Shown here one piece after another: positions 55,801 to 64,000 of a stretch of 64,000 nt of DNA; position 1 is the stretch's first letter; every line of letters begins with the position of its first letter. Source of the DNA: Bombyx mori. Lineage: Eukaryota > Arthropoda > Insecta > Lepidoptera > Bombycidae. The position numbers and the translations under genes are program-made. The stretch covers positions 5,332,001 through 5,396,000 of the forward strand of contig NC_085108.1 in NCBI RefSeq assembly GCF_030269925.1, written 5' to 3'. The notes below the pieces were generated by a model that was not told the DNA's origin, did no database searches, and saw only the letters and a list, made by a program, of their open reading frames with translations.

Positions 55801-55852
55801 GTCCGCTGACGCGAATATGTTCTCTCAAGACCATCAGCTTAGGTAGGATATA
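55801..55852 (+). repeat. BMC1-like LINE tail scrap
   Basis: GTTCTCTCAAGACCATCAGC, then TTAGGTAGGATATAAAAAA; only the last ~45 bp of the family. Confidence 0.55.
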
Positions 55853-55978
55853 AAAAAGTCAATCTAAAGTCAAATAATCAAAGGGGTATGGTCTCGACGA
55901 ATGTAAATCTCTAGAAATCTCTAGAACAACTTCCATTGGGGTAGTGTCAATTTTGAAAATGCTTCTACTGTGTTCCAG

Positions 55979-56190
55979 GCATCCAGCACGCTATAGGAGG
56001 CCTAGCGTCGAAGCCCGAACGCGATCTACTCATGCAGGACTTCATGACCGTCGAGACGACGAATTTCCCCCACGAGGGATCGAACCACACGCCCGCCCAT
56101 CACTATTCCGAGTTCAAATTCAAAACGTACGCGCCGATCGCGTTCCGTTACTTCAGAGATTTGTTTGGGATACAGCCGGACGATTTTTTG
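55979..56190 (+). CDS. PIP5K: PIP5K exon 4
   Basis: Acceptor CTGTGTTCCAG, donor TTTTTG/GTGAGT; the first codon is split with exon 3 (G/GC, Gly94). Residues 94-164: [40 protein letters not shown] and [20 protein letters not shown], then [11 protein letters not shown]. This is the N-terminal lobe of the PIP kinase domain; the FKFK-YAP-AFR-FR-FGI-PDD pattern is diagnostic. 212 bases bring the frame to phase 0. The preceding intron, about 30.5 kb, holds most of the transposons in this window. Confidence 0.97.
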
Positions 56191-56245
56191 GTGAGTTTTT
56201 GTTTTTTTAACATATTTTAGGGAAGAGCACCAACTCGAAAACACT

Positions 56246-56703
56246 TAAAGAAACGTAACCGTTAGAAGTCGTCGTGGCCTGAAGGATAAGACGTCCGGTG
56301 CATTCGTGTTTGAGCGATGCAACGGTGTTCGAATCCCGCCGGCGGGTGCCAATTTTTCTAATGAAATACGTACTGAACAAATGTTCACGTTTGACTTCCA
56401 CGGTGAAGGAATAACATCGTGTTATAAAAATCAAACCCGCAAAATTATAATTTGTGTAATTACTGGTGGTAGGACCTCTAGTGAGTCCGCACGGGTAGGT
56501 AACACCGCCCTGCCTATTTCGGCTGTGAAGCAGTAAGGCGTTTCGGTTTGAAGGGTGGGGCAGCCGTTGTAACGATACTTGAGACTTTAGAACTTATATC
56601 TCAAGGTGGGTGGCGGCATTTACGTTGTAGATGTCTATGGGCTCCAATAACCACTGAACACCAGGTGTGCTGTGAACTCGTCCACCCACCTAAGCAATAA
56701 AAA
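56246..56703 (+). repeat. Bm1 SINE, full length with pol III boxes
   Basis: 458 bp with exact 9-bp duplication GAAAACACT (56237-56245 and 56704-56712). The tRNA-derived head has an A-box-like TGGCCTGAAGGATAAGACG near 56276 and a B-box-like GGTGTTCGAATCC near 56324. It ends AAGCAATAAAAA. It lies 56 bp into the intron after exon 4. Confidence 0.95.
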
Positions 56704-56714
56704 GAAAACACTAG

Positions 56715-57024
56715 GGAAAGCCCGATAGACGTCATTACGGATCCTCCCGATCAATTAACGGTGATTTTAGGTACCTCAAGCACCGGTCACCGTTCTCGTT
56801 AAACCTGTCGCTTGCAACTAAGGGTTTGGCGATGAAACTAACTCATAGACACAGTCCACTGAGTTTCTCGTCGGATCTCCTCAGTGGGCCGCGTCTCCGA
56901 TCCGGTGGTAGATTCTGTGAAGCACTGCTCTTGTTAGCAACACTTCCGGTATGAGCTCACCTACACGCCAAGGTAACGCTGATATAGCCTCTCAAGGTTA
57001 TCAGCATAGGTAGGAAAGAAAAAT
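56715..57024 (+). repeat. BMC1-like LINE 3' fragment
   Basis: GACGTCATTACGGATCCTCC to ATCAGCATAGGTAGGAAAGAAAAA, beginning just after the Bm1 target duplication and ending about 55 bp before exon 5. Confidence 0.85.
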
Positions 57025-57077
57025 GGAAGCTCGTTTTCGTAAAATAAAAATAACTTAAATAACTTTTGTTTTCGTAG

Positions 57078-57242
57078 ATGTCAATGTGCAGCGCACCACT
57101 CCGCGAGCTCAGCAACCCTGGCGCTTCAGGCAGCATCTTCTATCTGACGAACGACGATGAGTTCATCATAAAGACGGTACAGCACAAGGAGGGGGAGTTT
57201 CTGCAGAAACTACTGCCTGGATACTACTTGAACCTCGATCAG
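57078..57242 (+). CDS. PIP5K: PIP5K exon 5 (glycine-rich ATP loop)
   Basis: Acceptor TTGTTTTCGTAG. Residues 165-219: [40 protein letters not shown] and [20 protein letters not shown] (179-183) is the nucleotide-binding loop and Lys196 in IIKTV is the expected ATP-contacting lysine. The exon must end after CAG (57242), because the protein continues NPRT in exon 6 and no GT is available there. The intron therefore opens GCAAGG, a GC-AG intron. Read-through would add a run of residues and stop near 57295. Confidence 0.95.
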
Positions 57243-57267
57243 GCAAGGAAAGAATCGATATTAATTA

Positions 57268-57550
57268 TTAAAAACTACTATTTTAAAAAAAACTAACAAA
57301 ATACGCTTTTATAGAAAATACAACAAAAAAAATCAATTTTCAATATTATCGATTTCGATATTATCAAACTAGCCTTTCTACTCATATATCTGTTCATAAA
57401 ATATTTATAACTACTGATACCATGCACCCTACGCTTTTTTTTACAATAAAATCATTTTCCTTACACTATTTTTAATTAAAAATTTATTAAAATTTATTTT
57501 CTATTTTTTTGTTGGATTTTATATAAAAGCGTATTTGTTTAGTTGTTTAA
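57268..57550. mobile_element. MITE with ~40-bp inverted ends beside the GC donor
   Basis: The left end near 57270-57325 (AACTAACAAAATACGCTTTT, ATAGAAAATACAACAAAAAA) is matched by the reverse complement of 57490-57550 (AACTAAACAAATACGCTTTT, ATATAAAATCCAAC). Probable TTAA-like flanks. It lies about 25 bp downstream of the exon 5 donor. A solo left end is near 35440. Confidence 0.7.
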
Positions 57551-57699
57551 AGTATTATTTATTTTTCCGTTTTTTGTTGAATTTCAATGTTTTCAATTTT
57601 CTTTTTTTTTTAATATTGTATTATCATTGGTCCTTAATAAGTATGCCAAATTTCGACTTAATCCGACGTTTTGAAGAGGGTCAGGGAAAGTCATGTTTT

Positions 57700-57735
57700 T
57701 TTTGTTTTTTTTTTTATTGCTTAGATGGGTGGATT
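57700..57735 (-). repeat. Bm1 tail scrap
   Basis: TTTTTTTATTGCTTAGATGGGTGGA, the reversed 3' end of Bm1; the rest is absent. Confidence 0.6.
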
Positions 57736-57908
57736 GAGGAAAGGGATTGCATTTATGCTTCAATTATATTACAAAACGGCTGTCTCTCTTCAAGCCTGAA
57801 CGCATGACTGGTTTATTGCAGGAAGAGGCAGGATTTCAGTACTTACCCATATTCAATGCCTCGTCCCAACGATTACCTCTAGTAAAAATATTCACATTTA
57901 CCTTTCAG

Positions 57909-58061
57909 AACCCCCGCACGTTATTACCAAAGTTCTTCGGCCTCTATTGCTATCAGTGTAACAGCAAAAACGTGCGTCTGGTCGCCATGAACAATCTGTT
58001 GCCTTCGTCGATCAAAATGCACCAGAAATACGACCTCAAAGGGTCCACGTACAAACGTAAG
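57909..58061 (+). CDS. PIP5K: PIP5K exon 6
   Basis: Acceptor ATTTACCTTTCAG, donor CGTAAG/GTATGT, phase 0 at both ends. Residues 220-270: [40 protein letters not shown] and [17 protein letters not shown] and DLKGS (261-265) are core motifs; the YDLKGST segment lines the ATP/substrate site in the family. A LINE fragment is inserted only a few bases after the donor (see 58074-58282). Confidence 0.97.
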
Positions 58062-58073
58062 GTATGTTGAATG

Positions 58074-58282
58074 CGTTAGCCCACAGACGCAGCCCACTGA
58101 GTTTCTCGCCGGATCTTCTCAGTGGGTCGCGTTCCCGATCCGGTGGTAGATTCTGCGAAGCACGGGTCTCGCTAGGGTTCGTGTTAGCAACGTCGTCAGG
58201 TTGGAGACCCGCGAGCTCATCTACTAGTTAAGGTTACGCTGAAATAGCCTCTCAAGGCTCTCAGCTTCGGTAGGAAAAAAAA
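58074..58282 (+). repeat. BMC1-like LINE fragment next to exon 6 donor
   Basis: Begins GCGTTAGCCCACAGACGCAG and ends GGTAGGAAAAAAAA. It is flanked by TTGAATG at 58067-58073 and 58283-58289, an exact 7-bp duplication. The insertion point is 12 bases after the exon, just outside the GTATGT donor. Confidence 0.9.
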
Positions 58283-58319
58283 TTGAATGTGTGACGTTAA
58301 TGTATGAACCGGTGATGAA

Positions 58320-58490
58320 AGTCAGAGGTGGCTTTTAGCTAAGGCGCTGAAGGTGTGGTCGCAGCTTGTCTTGGCACTTTCAATGACCCTGTAACATTTT
58401 TGTCTGTTTCGTTTTGACCACTCCCCTACTAGGACGCTAGGGGCATTGGTAGGCAACCTTGTCAACCAAAAAAGCCAAATGTAGATAACA
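58320..58490 (-). repeat. Unnamed repeat sharing an end with 18705-18960
   Basis: The reversed end GTTATCTACATTTGGCTTTT then TGGTTGACAAGGTTGCCTACCA matches the start of the 18705 copy. Body otherwise dissimilar over the compared stretch. Confidence 0.45.
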
Positions 58491-58504
58491 ACACACAATC
58501 GGAA

Positions 58505-58580
58505 TTTATATATTAATACGCGAAGCAAAAACTTTGTACCCCTTTTTACTCCGAAAATTACGCGGACTAATTTACTAAAA
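58505..58580 (+). repeat. Helitron family B 5' fragment
   Basis: TATATATTAATACGCGAAGC, then AAAAACTTTGTACCCCTTTTTAC with loss of the remaining element. Confidence 0.7.
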
Positions 58581-58825
58581 AGTACGCGTTTTGAGAGAGA
58601 ATCATCAGTAAATTTGTCAAAGATAAATAGTATATACAAATATATGTGTTTAGATAAATTCAGTGTTTCCGGTATGAGGACACGTGTGATGATATACAAG
58701 AAAAACCGTTGAATGTCTGTGTGTGTAGGTGTATTTAACTCAAAAAATCATATTTATATTAATTCAAAGCAAATTTTTTGTTTACTTTTTTACGTGATAA
58801 CGTTTTCTTAATCGATGAACATCGG

Positions 58826-58970
58826 TTATCGTTCCCGTCGAACCCGTCGCTTGCGACGAAGGGCTCGACGAGTAAATTAACCCACCGACACAGCCCACTG
58901 AATTTCTCGCCTGATCTTCTCAGTGGGTCGCGTTTCCGATCCGGTGGTAGATTCTGCGAAGCACGGCCAT
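58826..58970 (+). repeat. BMC1-like LINE fragment, 3'-truncated
   Basis: TCGTTCCCGTCGAACCCGTCGC to GGTGGTAGATTCTGCGAAGCACGG, then stops without a tail at the start of repeat E. The 3' truncation suggests replacement or deletion rather than normal insertion. Confidence 0.75.
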
Positions 58971-59187
58971 CACGAAGCACAGCAAAATCTGTTGCACGCA
59001 CGAAAAAGTGTCACGTGAAAGCGAGAGCGCGGTACAAGCGATAGAGTGGCACAATCGGCCCAAGCGTTGGCTTGTGACACATACATAACTCTTCTCGCGT
59101 GACGTCAGAGCTAGCAGTATAGTTCTGCTACTGACGTCATCAATTAAAACTATCGTCCGTAAACCAACTTTACAGACAAGTGACAAC
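58970..59187 (+). repeat. Unnamed repeat 'E' upstream of exon 7
   Basis: Shares with 61580-62318 the pieces GCACGCACGAAAAA, GAAAGCGAGAGCGCG, GGCACAATCGGCC and AACTATCGTCCGTAAACCAACTTTACAGACA. It ends about 47 bp before the exon 7 acceptor. Confidence 0.65.
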
Positions 59188-59234
59188 CCTATTTTTTTTT
59201 GTAATAACTTTAATTAATATAAACGTTCACACAG

Positions 59235-59387
59235 GCAAGCAAAACAGAACGACAGAAAACCTCACCGACCTACAAGGATCTCGACTTCATGGAGCATCAC
59301 AACGAGGGGATATTTCTGGAAGCGGACACGTACACGGCTTTGATAAAAACGATGCAGCGTGATTGTCGTGTATTGGAGAGCTTCAAG
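59235..59387 (+). CDS. PIP5K: PIP5K exon 7
   Basis: Acceptor GTTCACACAG, donor TTCAAG/GTAAAT, phase 0. Residues 271-321: [40 protein letters not shown] and [11 protein letters not shown]. The KERxK-xPTxKDLDF segment and QRDC.VL.SFK end match type I PIP kinases from flies to mammals with no gap. Confidence 0.97.
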
Positions 59388-59492
59388 GTAAATTAATAAG
59401 TATATGCCGCAGAATGGGTTGATATCTTTATTATTTCTTGACATAGTGGGTAGTCGTGCAAAGAGATTGAGCTTTACGAATCAATGTGACAG

Positions 59493-60107
59493 ACTTTTTG
59501 GCGGGAACGCGAGGAGTGAAGTTGTGTGTTTTGTTTTATTTTGTCTATTTAGTGTTTCTTCAGGTTTAAATGTGTAATAACGGTGGCTTATTAACTGTTT
59601 AGTATCTGTGAAAGTGCACAAATGTGGGAAAATCAAACAAAGCCGCTGAAAGTCACTTCTCGGGATCCTCCAAAAAGTTCACTGAAAAAGTCTCAGTAAA
59701 TGACCACCATTTTACTGAGATTATATTTTATACCCCCCCTAGGCCTATGTCTATAATAGACAAACAAACAAAAACTAATAATAATAAATTAAAAAAAAAA
59801 ATCCATAAAAAATTAATTAATATTAATACCACTACTTACTTAAAACATAGTAAAAAAAAGAAATAATAATTGTATATGTAAAAAAAATGTTTTTGTCTGA
59901 ATAAAGGCTTTACTATTATTATTATTATTATATTTTATACCATGTCATCTCATCTCATTTCATTTCACTTCATTTCATGCCATAATTCATATTAATCAAG
60001 TTAATTTCATTTCATATTATCATTTTTCATGAAAATTATGAACATATATTAAATAAGACTTGACCTAAAGGTCTTAGCTACCAGGTCATAAAATCCCTTA
60101 AAAAAAA
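59493..60107 (+). repeat. SINE-like repeat 'D' interrupted by a LINE 3' end
   Basis: Starts ACTTTTTGGCGGGAACGCGAGG and ends AGGTCATAAAATCCCTTAAAAAAAA. Flanked by CAATGTGACAG (59482-59492) and CAATATGACAG (60108-60118), one mismatch. The inner insertion at 59735-59927 is described separately. Confidence 0.88.
59735..59927 (+). repeat. LINE 3' end nested in repeat 'D'
   Basis: About 193 bp, A-rich, ending TTTTTGTCTGAATAAAGGCT and TTACTATTATTATTATTA-type tail. It is flanked by TTATATTTTATACC at 59721-59734 and 59928-59941, an exact 14-bp duplication. The 80-codon frame across the 5' junction is fortuitous. Confidence 0.88.
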
Positions 60108-60269
60108 CAATATGACAGTTCTGAGACGTCTTCACTCTTCCAAAGTGAGCCGATGTTTGACGAGTAATTGCGGCTCGCATCCTCTAGATGGCGCGCTTTT
60201 GCTTCGTTTCTCATGTCAATGCCGCCGCCCAACTGGAAACATAAGTTCCTATCAGTGTTAATAGTATAA

Positions 60270-60385
60270 CTGATGCTCCAACCTTCAAACCGAAACGCGT
60301 TACTGCTTCACGGCAGAAATAGGGTGGGGCTACCTCCCCGTGTGGATTACTCCTCCCCCACTCATAAGACGTCCTACCAACAGTA
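60270..60385 (-). repeat. Bm1 fragment
   Basis: CTTCAAACCGAAACGCGTTAC, TGCTTCACGGCAGAAATAGG and GACGTCCTACCAACAGTAA in reverse; diverged and lacking both ends. Confidence 0.75.
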
Positions 60386-60605
60386 AGATATATCGTTGTT
60401 AATAAGTTTCAAATGCGATAATGGAGATTTTGACGCGCAGACTTTGTTTACACCACGTGTGACGTCATATGGGGGCAATCTCTAAACTATTACATATCTC
60501 GATACCAACTTGAATAACAGATGTCACGACTATAGTTTCAAGAATAGCTTACCTTAGCTATTACAAATGCCAATGCCTTACAGAGATAGCTTTAGTAAGT
60601 AACTA

Positions 60606-60858
60606 CCTGTATCCGTTCGCTTCGCTGGGCAATTTAAAATTAACATTTATTATCTCTCACCCACCCCCACAAAGATTCTCATCATTAACGCCCCCGCAAC
60701 TGGTGTAGGGAGTCCAACACTCATATAAATATTATCCTATCCATTAAGTACATGTATTTTCTACATGGATACCAAGTTTCAAGTCAATCGGATGCACGGT
60801 TCAGTAGTTATAACGGAACATCCGTAAAAACCACAGTAGATTTATATACTAGTATAGA
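60606..60858 (-). mobile_element. Non-autonomous Helitron, eroded 3' end
   Basis: The reversed 5' end (TC at 60858-60857; TCTATACTAGTATATAAATC on the - strand) and the body with AACGGAACATCCGTAAAAACC match the 165-bp element at 32487-32651 but include extra internal sequence. The terminal CTAG is not intact. Confidence 0.7.
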
Positions 60859-60924
60859 TATGGTTGAGTAGTTTTTTTTTTTAATTCGTATTCGTTGGTG
60901 AGTAATGGTAATTTTGGATCATAG

Positions 60925-61073
60925 ATCATGGACTACTCCCTCCTGGTCGGCATACATAACTTAGATGACGCCCAGCGCGAGAAGAACGAAGCCAGGAAAC
61001 TGACGGAATCCGGTCAGAGCGATGGTGAGGATAACGAAGGGGAGACCAAGAGAACTGGACTCAATCGAACGAG
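60925..61073 (+). CDS. PIP5K: PIP5K exon 8 (MDYSLL motif)
   Basis: Acceptor TTGGATCATAG, donor ACGAG/GTTAGT, ends in phase 2. Residues 322-370 plus two bases: IMDYSLLVGIHNLDDAQREK, NEARKLTESGQSDGEDNEGE and TKRTGLNRT. MDYSLL (323-328) is the family signature. The acidic, Ser-rich stretch after it is the variable insert of the C-lobe. Still missing are the GERLLLYIGIID-type catalytic segment and the activation loop, which must lie beyond the window or be skipped in the isoform ending at 62432. Confidence 0.97.
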
Positions 61074-61145
61074 GTTAGTAACATAGTCATTAGTAGTTAA
61101 TGTGGGGAATAGACGACAGTAGATATAGTATATATATATATATAG

Positions 61146-61380
61146 TTGCTTGAAAGGCAAACGTGACTAAGCGACAATAACTGCTTTGTACATAAATGAT
61201 AGGCAATAACCGTATTCGATGCGCAAAAAATATGCATTTCTAGGTCTATTAAAATCATTTCAATCCTACAGCTAGATTCTTTAAAATAGAATTTTTTTCA
61301 GGTATTTCAACTTTAAATTAGTCTAGTGTAAAGTTCCCGCATTGTTGCTTAGTCACGTTTGCCTTTCAAGCGTCGATATA
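61146..61380. mobile_element. MITE with ~30-bp inverted ends
   Basis: Left GCTTGAAAGGCAAACGTGAC, TAAGCGACAAT and right ATTGTTGCTTAGTCACGTTT, GCCTTTCAAGC are near-perfect inverted repeats. The partly matching copy is at 24598-24795. A short TA microsatellite abuts the left end. Confidence 0.75.
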
Positions 61381-61579
61381 CAGATATGTCCTATACATAA
61401 GCTTTATATATCGAGGGGTGAAAGGTTATCTATTGGTTTTAGCGACATTTTTGCAACTTTCCCGGAGAGCCATTTAAAGTTTAAAATTAGGAAAAAATAT
61501 TAAGACAAAAAACTGGAGATTTTTATCTCGGTATACAATTAAATATTTTTTTAACGTGACAACGTCTTATATTTCGATG

Positions 61580-62318
61580 GAGCCGGCTGCACGCACGAAA
61601 AAACATGACTCTTGCGGCGTTACCTCGCTCTGAGGCGTTCCATTTAAGGCTTGAAGTGCAAGCGAGAGCGCGCAACGAGCGACAAAGAGGCACAATCGGC
61701 CTCCGCGTTCGGCAGCGTTCGACATATGTCTCTCTCGTACTTGAGTGAGCGATGCATCCGCGTGGACAGCTGCTATACAATAATACCTTTACATGTTTTC
61801 GTCAAGTATGAAAGTTCAATGAAAAGTGAATGTGGTGTCAATTGTTTATAGCAACGATAATTGTTGGAGTGCTCTGAGGAATTGTTCGTGATGATACCGG
61901 CATCTCGTTTTTACCATAGCACCGCCCGCCACCGGAGTAGAGTTCATCCATATTACCTGGAGCTACTGCGGTCATCCACAGTGCGTTTCCAGAGGTCTTT
62001 TTTGCCACGTACCATCCGGCTATGGAATGAGCTCCCCTCCACGGTGTTTCCCGAGCGCTATGACATGTCCTTCTTCAAACGAGGCTTATGGAGAGTATTA
62101 AGCGGCAGGCAGCGGCTTGGCTCTGTCCCTGGCGTTGCTGAAGTCCATGGGCGACAGTAATCACTCATCATCAGGTGGGCCGTATGCTCGTCTGCCTACA
62201 AGGGCAATAAAATAAAAATAAAAAGTGATAATTGCAAAATGAAACCATTGCATCAGTATTTTCTTATGATGTTGTCACGTTTAACTATCGTCAGTAAACC
62301 GACTTTACAGACAACCGA
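61580..62318 (+). repeat. Repeat 'E' interrupted by LINE 'G'
   Basis: Left part to 61863 includes GCACGCACGAAAAAACATGA, GCAAGCGAGAGCGCGCAACG and GGCACAATCGGCC; the right part ends AACTATCGTCAGTAAACCGACTTTACAGACA about 35 bp before the 62351 acceptor. The insert is flanked by GATAATTG. Confidence 0.7.
61864..62226 (+). pseudogene. LINE 'G' 3' fragment, best copy
   Basis: Open C-terminal coding: ECSEELFVMIPASRFYHSTA, RHRSRVHPYYLELLRSSTVR, FQRSFLPRTIRLWNELPSTV and MSFFKRGLWRVLSGRQ, the RTxRLWNxLP end of jockey-group LINE proteins. 3' UTR ends ACAAGGGCAATAAAATAAAAA. Flanked by GATAATTG at 61856-61863 and 62227-62234. Confidence 0.88.
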
Positions 62319-62350
62319 TTTTTTTTATATATTTCGAACACAATTTTCAG

Positions 62351-62432
62351 ATCCGAAGCCAGGGAGGATTTCGGGATCCAAGTTAAAAGGACACAGTATG
62401 ATAATTCAATATGCTTCGATGATATTATTTAA
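62351..62432 (+). CDS. PIP5K: Candidate PIP5K exon 9, early-terminating
   Basis: Acceptor ACACAATTTTCAG in the right phase for exon 8. The join makes Arg371, then SEAREDFGIQVKRTQYDNSI and CFDDII before TAA at 62430-62432, giving a protein of about 397 residues. It would lack the catalytic Asp segment and the activation loop, so it could not be an active kinase. A weak internal donor (ACACA/GTATGA at 62396) could instead let the exon continue to the missing C-terminal exons. No AATAAA is evident soon after the stop. It could also be intronic chance sequence. Confidence 0.35.
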
Positions 62433-62836
62433 TAACGAATGAGATGATGCGTTCCGTTCTAACATCTAACTGTCTTGATTCATACTTAACGTATTCTTTG
62501 TTCTTAACGCCTTGTGCATGTGATCGGTTTTTGTATGTATGCGTGTTTAACAACAAGATTTTGTCCGTGAGTTTGTATCGGAGAAATTATTAATAATTGT
62601 GAATAACAAAAAAAAAAAATTTTTTTTTTATAACATTGTGGGTAGTTAGTAACATGCATGTTTTATTGTTATCCTTTTTAAAATGTACCTTAATGTGTTG
62701 TGGTAAGGTTTCGTTTTGAATACCTTGTAACATTTTCGTTGCATCGTGTGGGTAGTTATTATAGATTATAATGAAGTCGGTGTACGTTGTGTTTGTTCTT
62801 AAAATATGTTAGATAATTTAAATTATATTTAAGACT
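62433..62836. other. Sequence after candidate exon 9, no recognised feature
   Basis: AT-rich with A9 and T8 runs near 62610. It may be 3' UTR of the short isoform or simply intron. Confidence 0.35.
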
Positions 62837-63525
62837 CGCCCGAGCCCGGACGGTTCCGTCTCCCGAATCCTGATCACGCAGGAGCCAGTCATCGTCGTCG
62901 CCCTAGACACGTCCCTACGGATCCATCAGATCCAATAACCCTTGCATTAGACGCCTTCCGATCTAACACTAGGAGCAGAGACCCCGGTAACCGTACTCGT
63001 CGAACTCGGCAAAGAGTTCGACGTGCAACCTAACCTAAGCATCAGCCCAAATTGGTGGTAGGACCTCTTGAGAGTCCGCGCGGCTAGGTATAACCACCCT
63101 GCTTATTTCTGCCGTGAAGCAGTAATGCGTTTCGGTTTGAAGAGTGGGGCGGCCGTTGTAACTATACCTGAGACCTTAGAACTTTTGTCTCAAGGTGGGT
63201 GGCGCATTTACGTTGCAGGTGTCTATGGGCTCCAGTAACCACTTAACACCAGGTGGGCTGTGAGCTCGTCCACCCATCTAAGCAATAAAAAATAAAAAAG
63301 CCCATTGAGTATCTCGCCGGATGTTCTCAGCGGGTAGCAATTTCGATCCGGTAGTAGATTCACTCGCGAAGCAGCTGCTCTTGAGTTGTTAGGTCTCCCT
63401 TGGAGGCGCTCGGGTAGCTGTTAGCAAATCCCACCCCTTCTGGCTGAGCCCTTGCTCGCCCACCTGCCCTTGTGAAACTGGAAAGGCCTCAAGGACACCA
63501 GTAAACTCTCAATCAGAAAAAAACG
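62837..63525 (+). repeat. BMC1-related LINE 3' end split by Bm1
   Basis: The left part (GCCCGAGCCCGGACGGTTCC to AAGCATCAGCCCA) and right part (GCCCATTGAGTATCTCGCCGG to CACCAGTAAACTC, A tail) are the diverged subfamily also at 12299-12690 and 26017-26304, here with the longest 5' extent. Confidence 0.85.
63052..63300 (+). repeat. Bm1 SINE, 5'-truncated, nested
   Basis: TTGGTGGTAGGACCTCTTGA to CATCTAAGCAATAAAAAATAAAAA, flanked by a short AGCCCA duplication; younger than the LINE fragment it splits. Confidence 0.88.
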
Positions 63526-63890
63526 GTTCTGTCGCTTGATCCGTCGTAGTTTATATCACTAAGCCATATTCATATATAATGTTTGCTCCGACGGAATAGA
63601 GGTTTAGACGTGACGTCTCGTTATGTATATTCGTGTTGTCGTATTCATGGTTTTATATAATCACTTAACAACAGACGGGTCGATATCCTTTCGAATACAC
63701 GCTAAAACTAATAATATCTTATATTAAATGGCTAATGGCCTTATATTAAATATTAGTATTAGCACACTGACTGCCACCGGTGACCTATGCGGCGCACTGA
63801 AGTAATCATATCGATTTCTGTTACTGAGGCGCTTGGATTGTCTAACTTTGCATTATTTTGGTTGTTAATGTGTGTTTTAAAAATTAGGTT
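63526..63890. other. Stretch without recognised feature
   Basis: No coding signal or repeat identified. Confidence 0.4.
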
Positions 63891-63892
63891 AC

Positions 63893-64000
63893 CACAAGCA
63901 CCGGTAACCGTCCTCGTCGAATCTGTCGCTTGACCCGACGAAGTGCTCGACGAGCGAATTAACCCATAGACACAGCCCGCTGAGTTTCTTGCCGGATCTT
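63893..64000 (+). repeat. BMC1-like LINE fragment running off the window
   Basis: ACCACAAGCACCGGTAACCG, GAATTAACCCATAGACACAGCC and TTTCTTGCCGGATCTT at the edge. Confidence 0.8.

Noticed and set aside
56276..56340. tRNA-like sequence with A and B boxes
   Set aside because: It is the head of a Bm1 SINE, not a functional tRNA: no complete cloverleaf, and it continues into the SINE body with its own target duplication.

Overview
This window is insect nuclear DNA, almost certainly from a lepidopteran of the silkworm lineage (Bombyx). It is AT-rich, its genes are split by long introns, and it is packed with A-tailed repeats I recognise as Bm1 SINEs, together with mariner, Helitron, hAT, Harbinger and several non-LTR retrotransposon fragments. 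No bacterial-type gene organisation is present. Repeat family names are from memory and were not checked against a database.

One cellular gene crosses the window on the + strand: a type I phosphatidylinositol-4-phosphate 5-kinase (PIP5K, skittles family). I can place eight exons in a continuous reading frame: 5769-5865, 5984-6027, 25354-25492, 55979-56190, 57078-57242, 57909-58061, 59235-59387 and 60925-61073. They encode about 370 residues, from the N-terminus to just past the MDYSLL motif. A ninth candidate (62351-62432) would end the protein early. The catalytic IID motif and activation loop are not in the window. Two introns of about 19.3 and 30.5 kb make up most of the sequence. The exon 5 donor appears to be GC rather than GT.

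Regions: 1-5768 is upstream sequence with a Harbinger-like element and repeats; 6028-25353 is intron 2, with a mariner, paired SINEs and a chimeric Helitron; 25493-55978 is intron 3, with many truncated LINEs, nested Helitrons and a large nested LINE block at 44356-52545; 55979-62432 is the exon-dense kinase core, with repeats very close to splice sites; 62433-64000 is repeats.

The most striking mobile element is a full-length, two-ORF CR1/jockey-type LINE on the - strand (44849-50095, 7-bp target duplication). Both ORFs are open and it sits inside the endonuclease region of an older, frameshifted LINE on the + strand. Many insertions carry exact target-site duplications, so a relative order of events can be read: Bm1 into LINE and mariner, LINE into Bm1, R1-clade LINE into an unnamed SINE-like repeat, Tc1-like element into LINE, and Helitron into Helitron.
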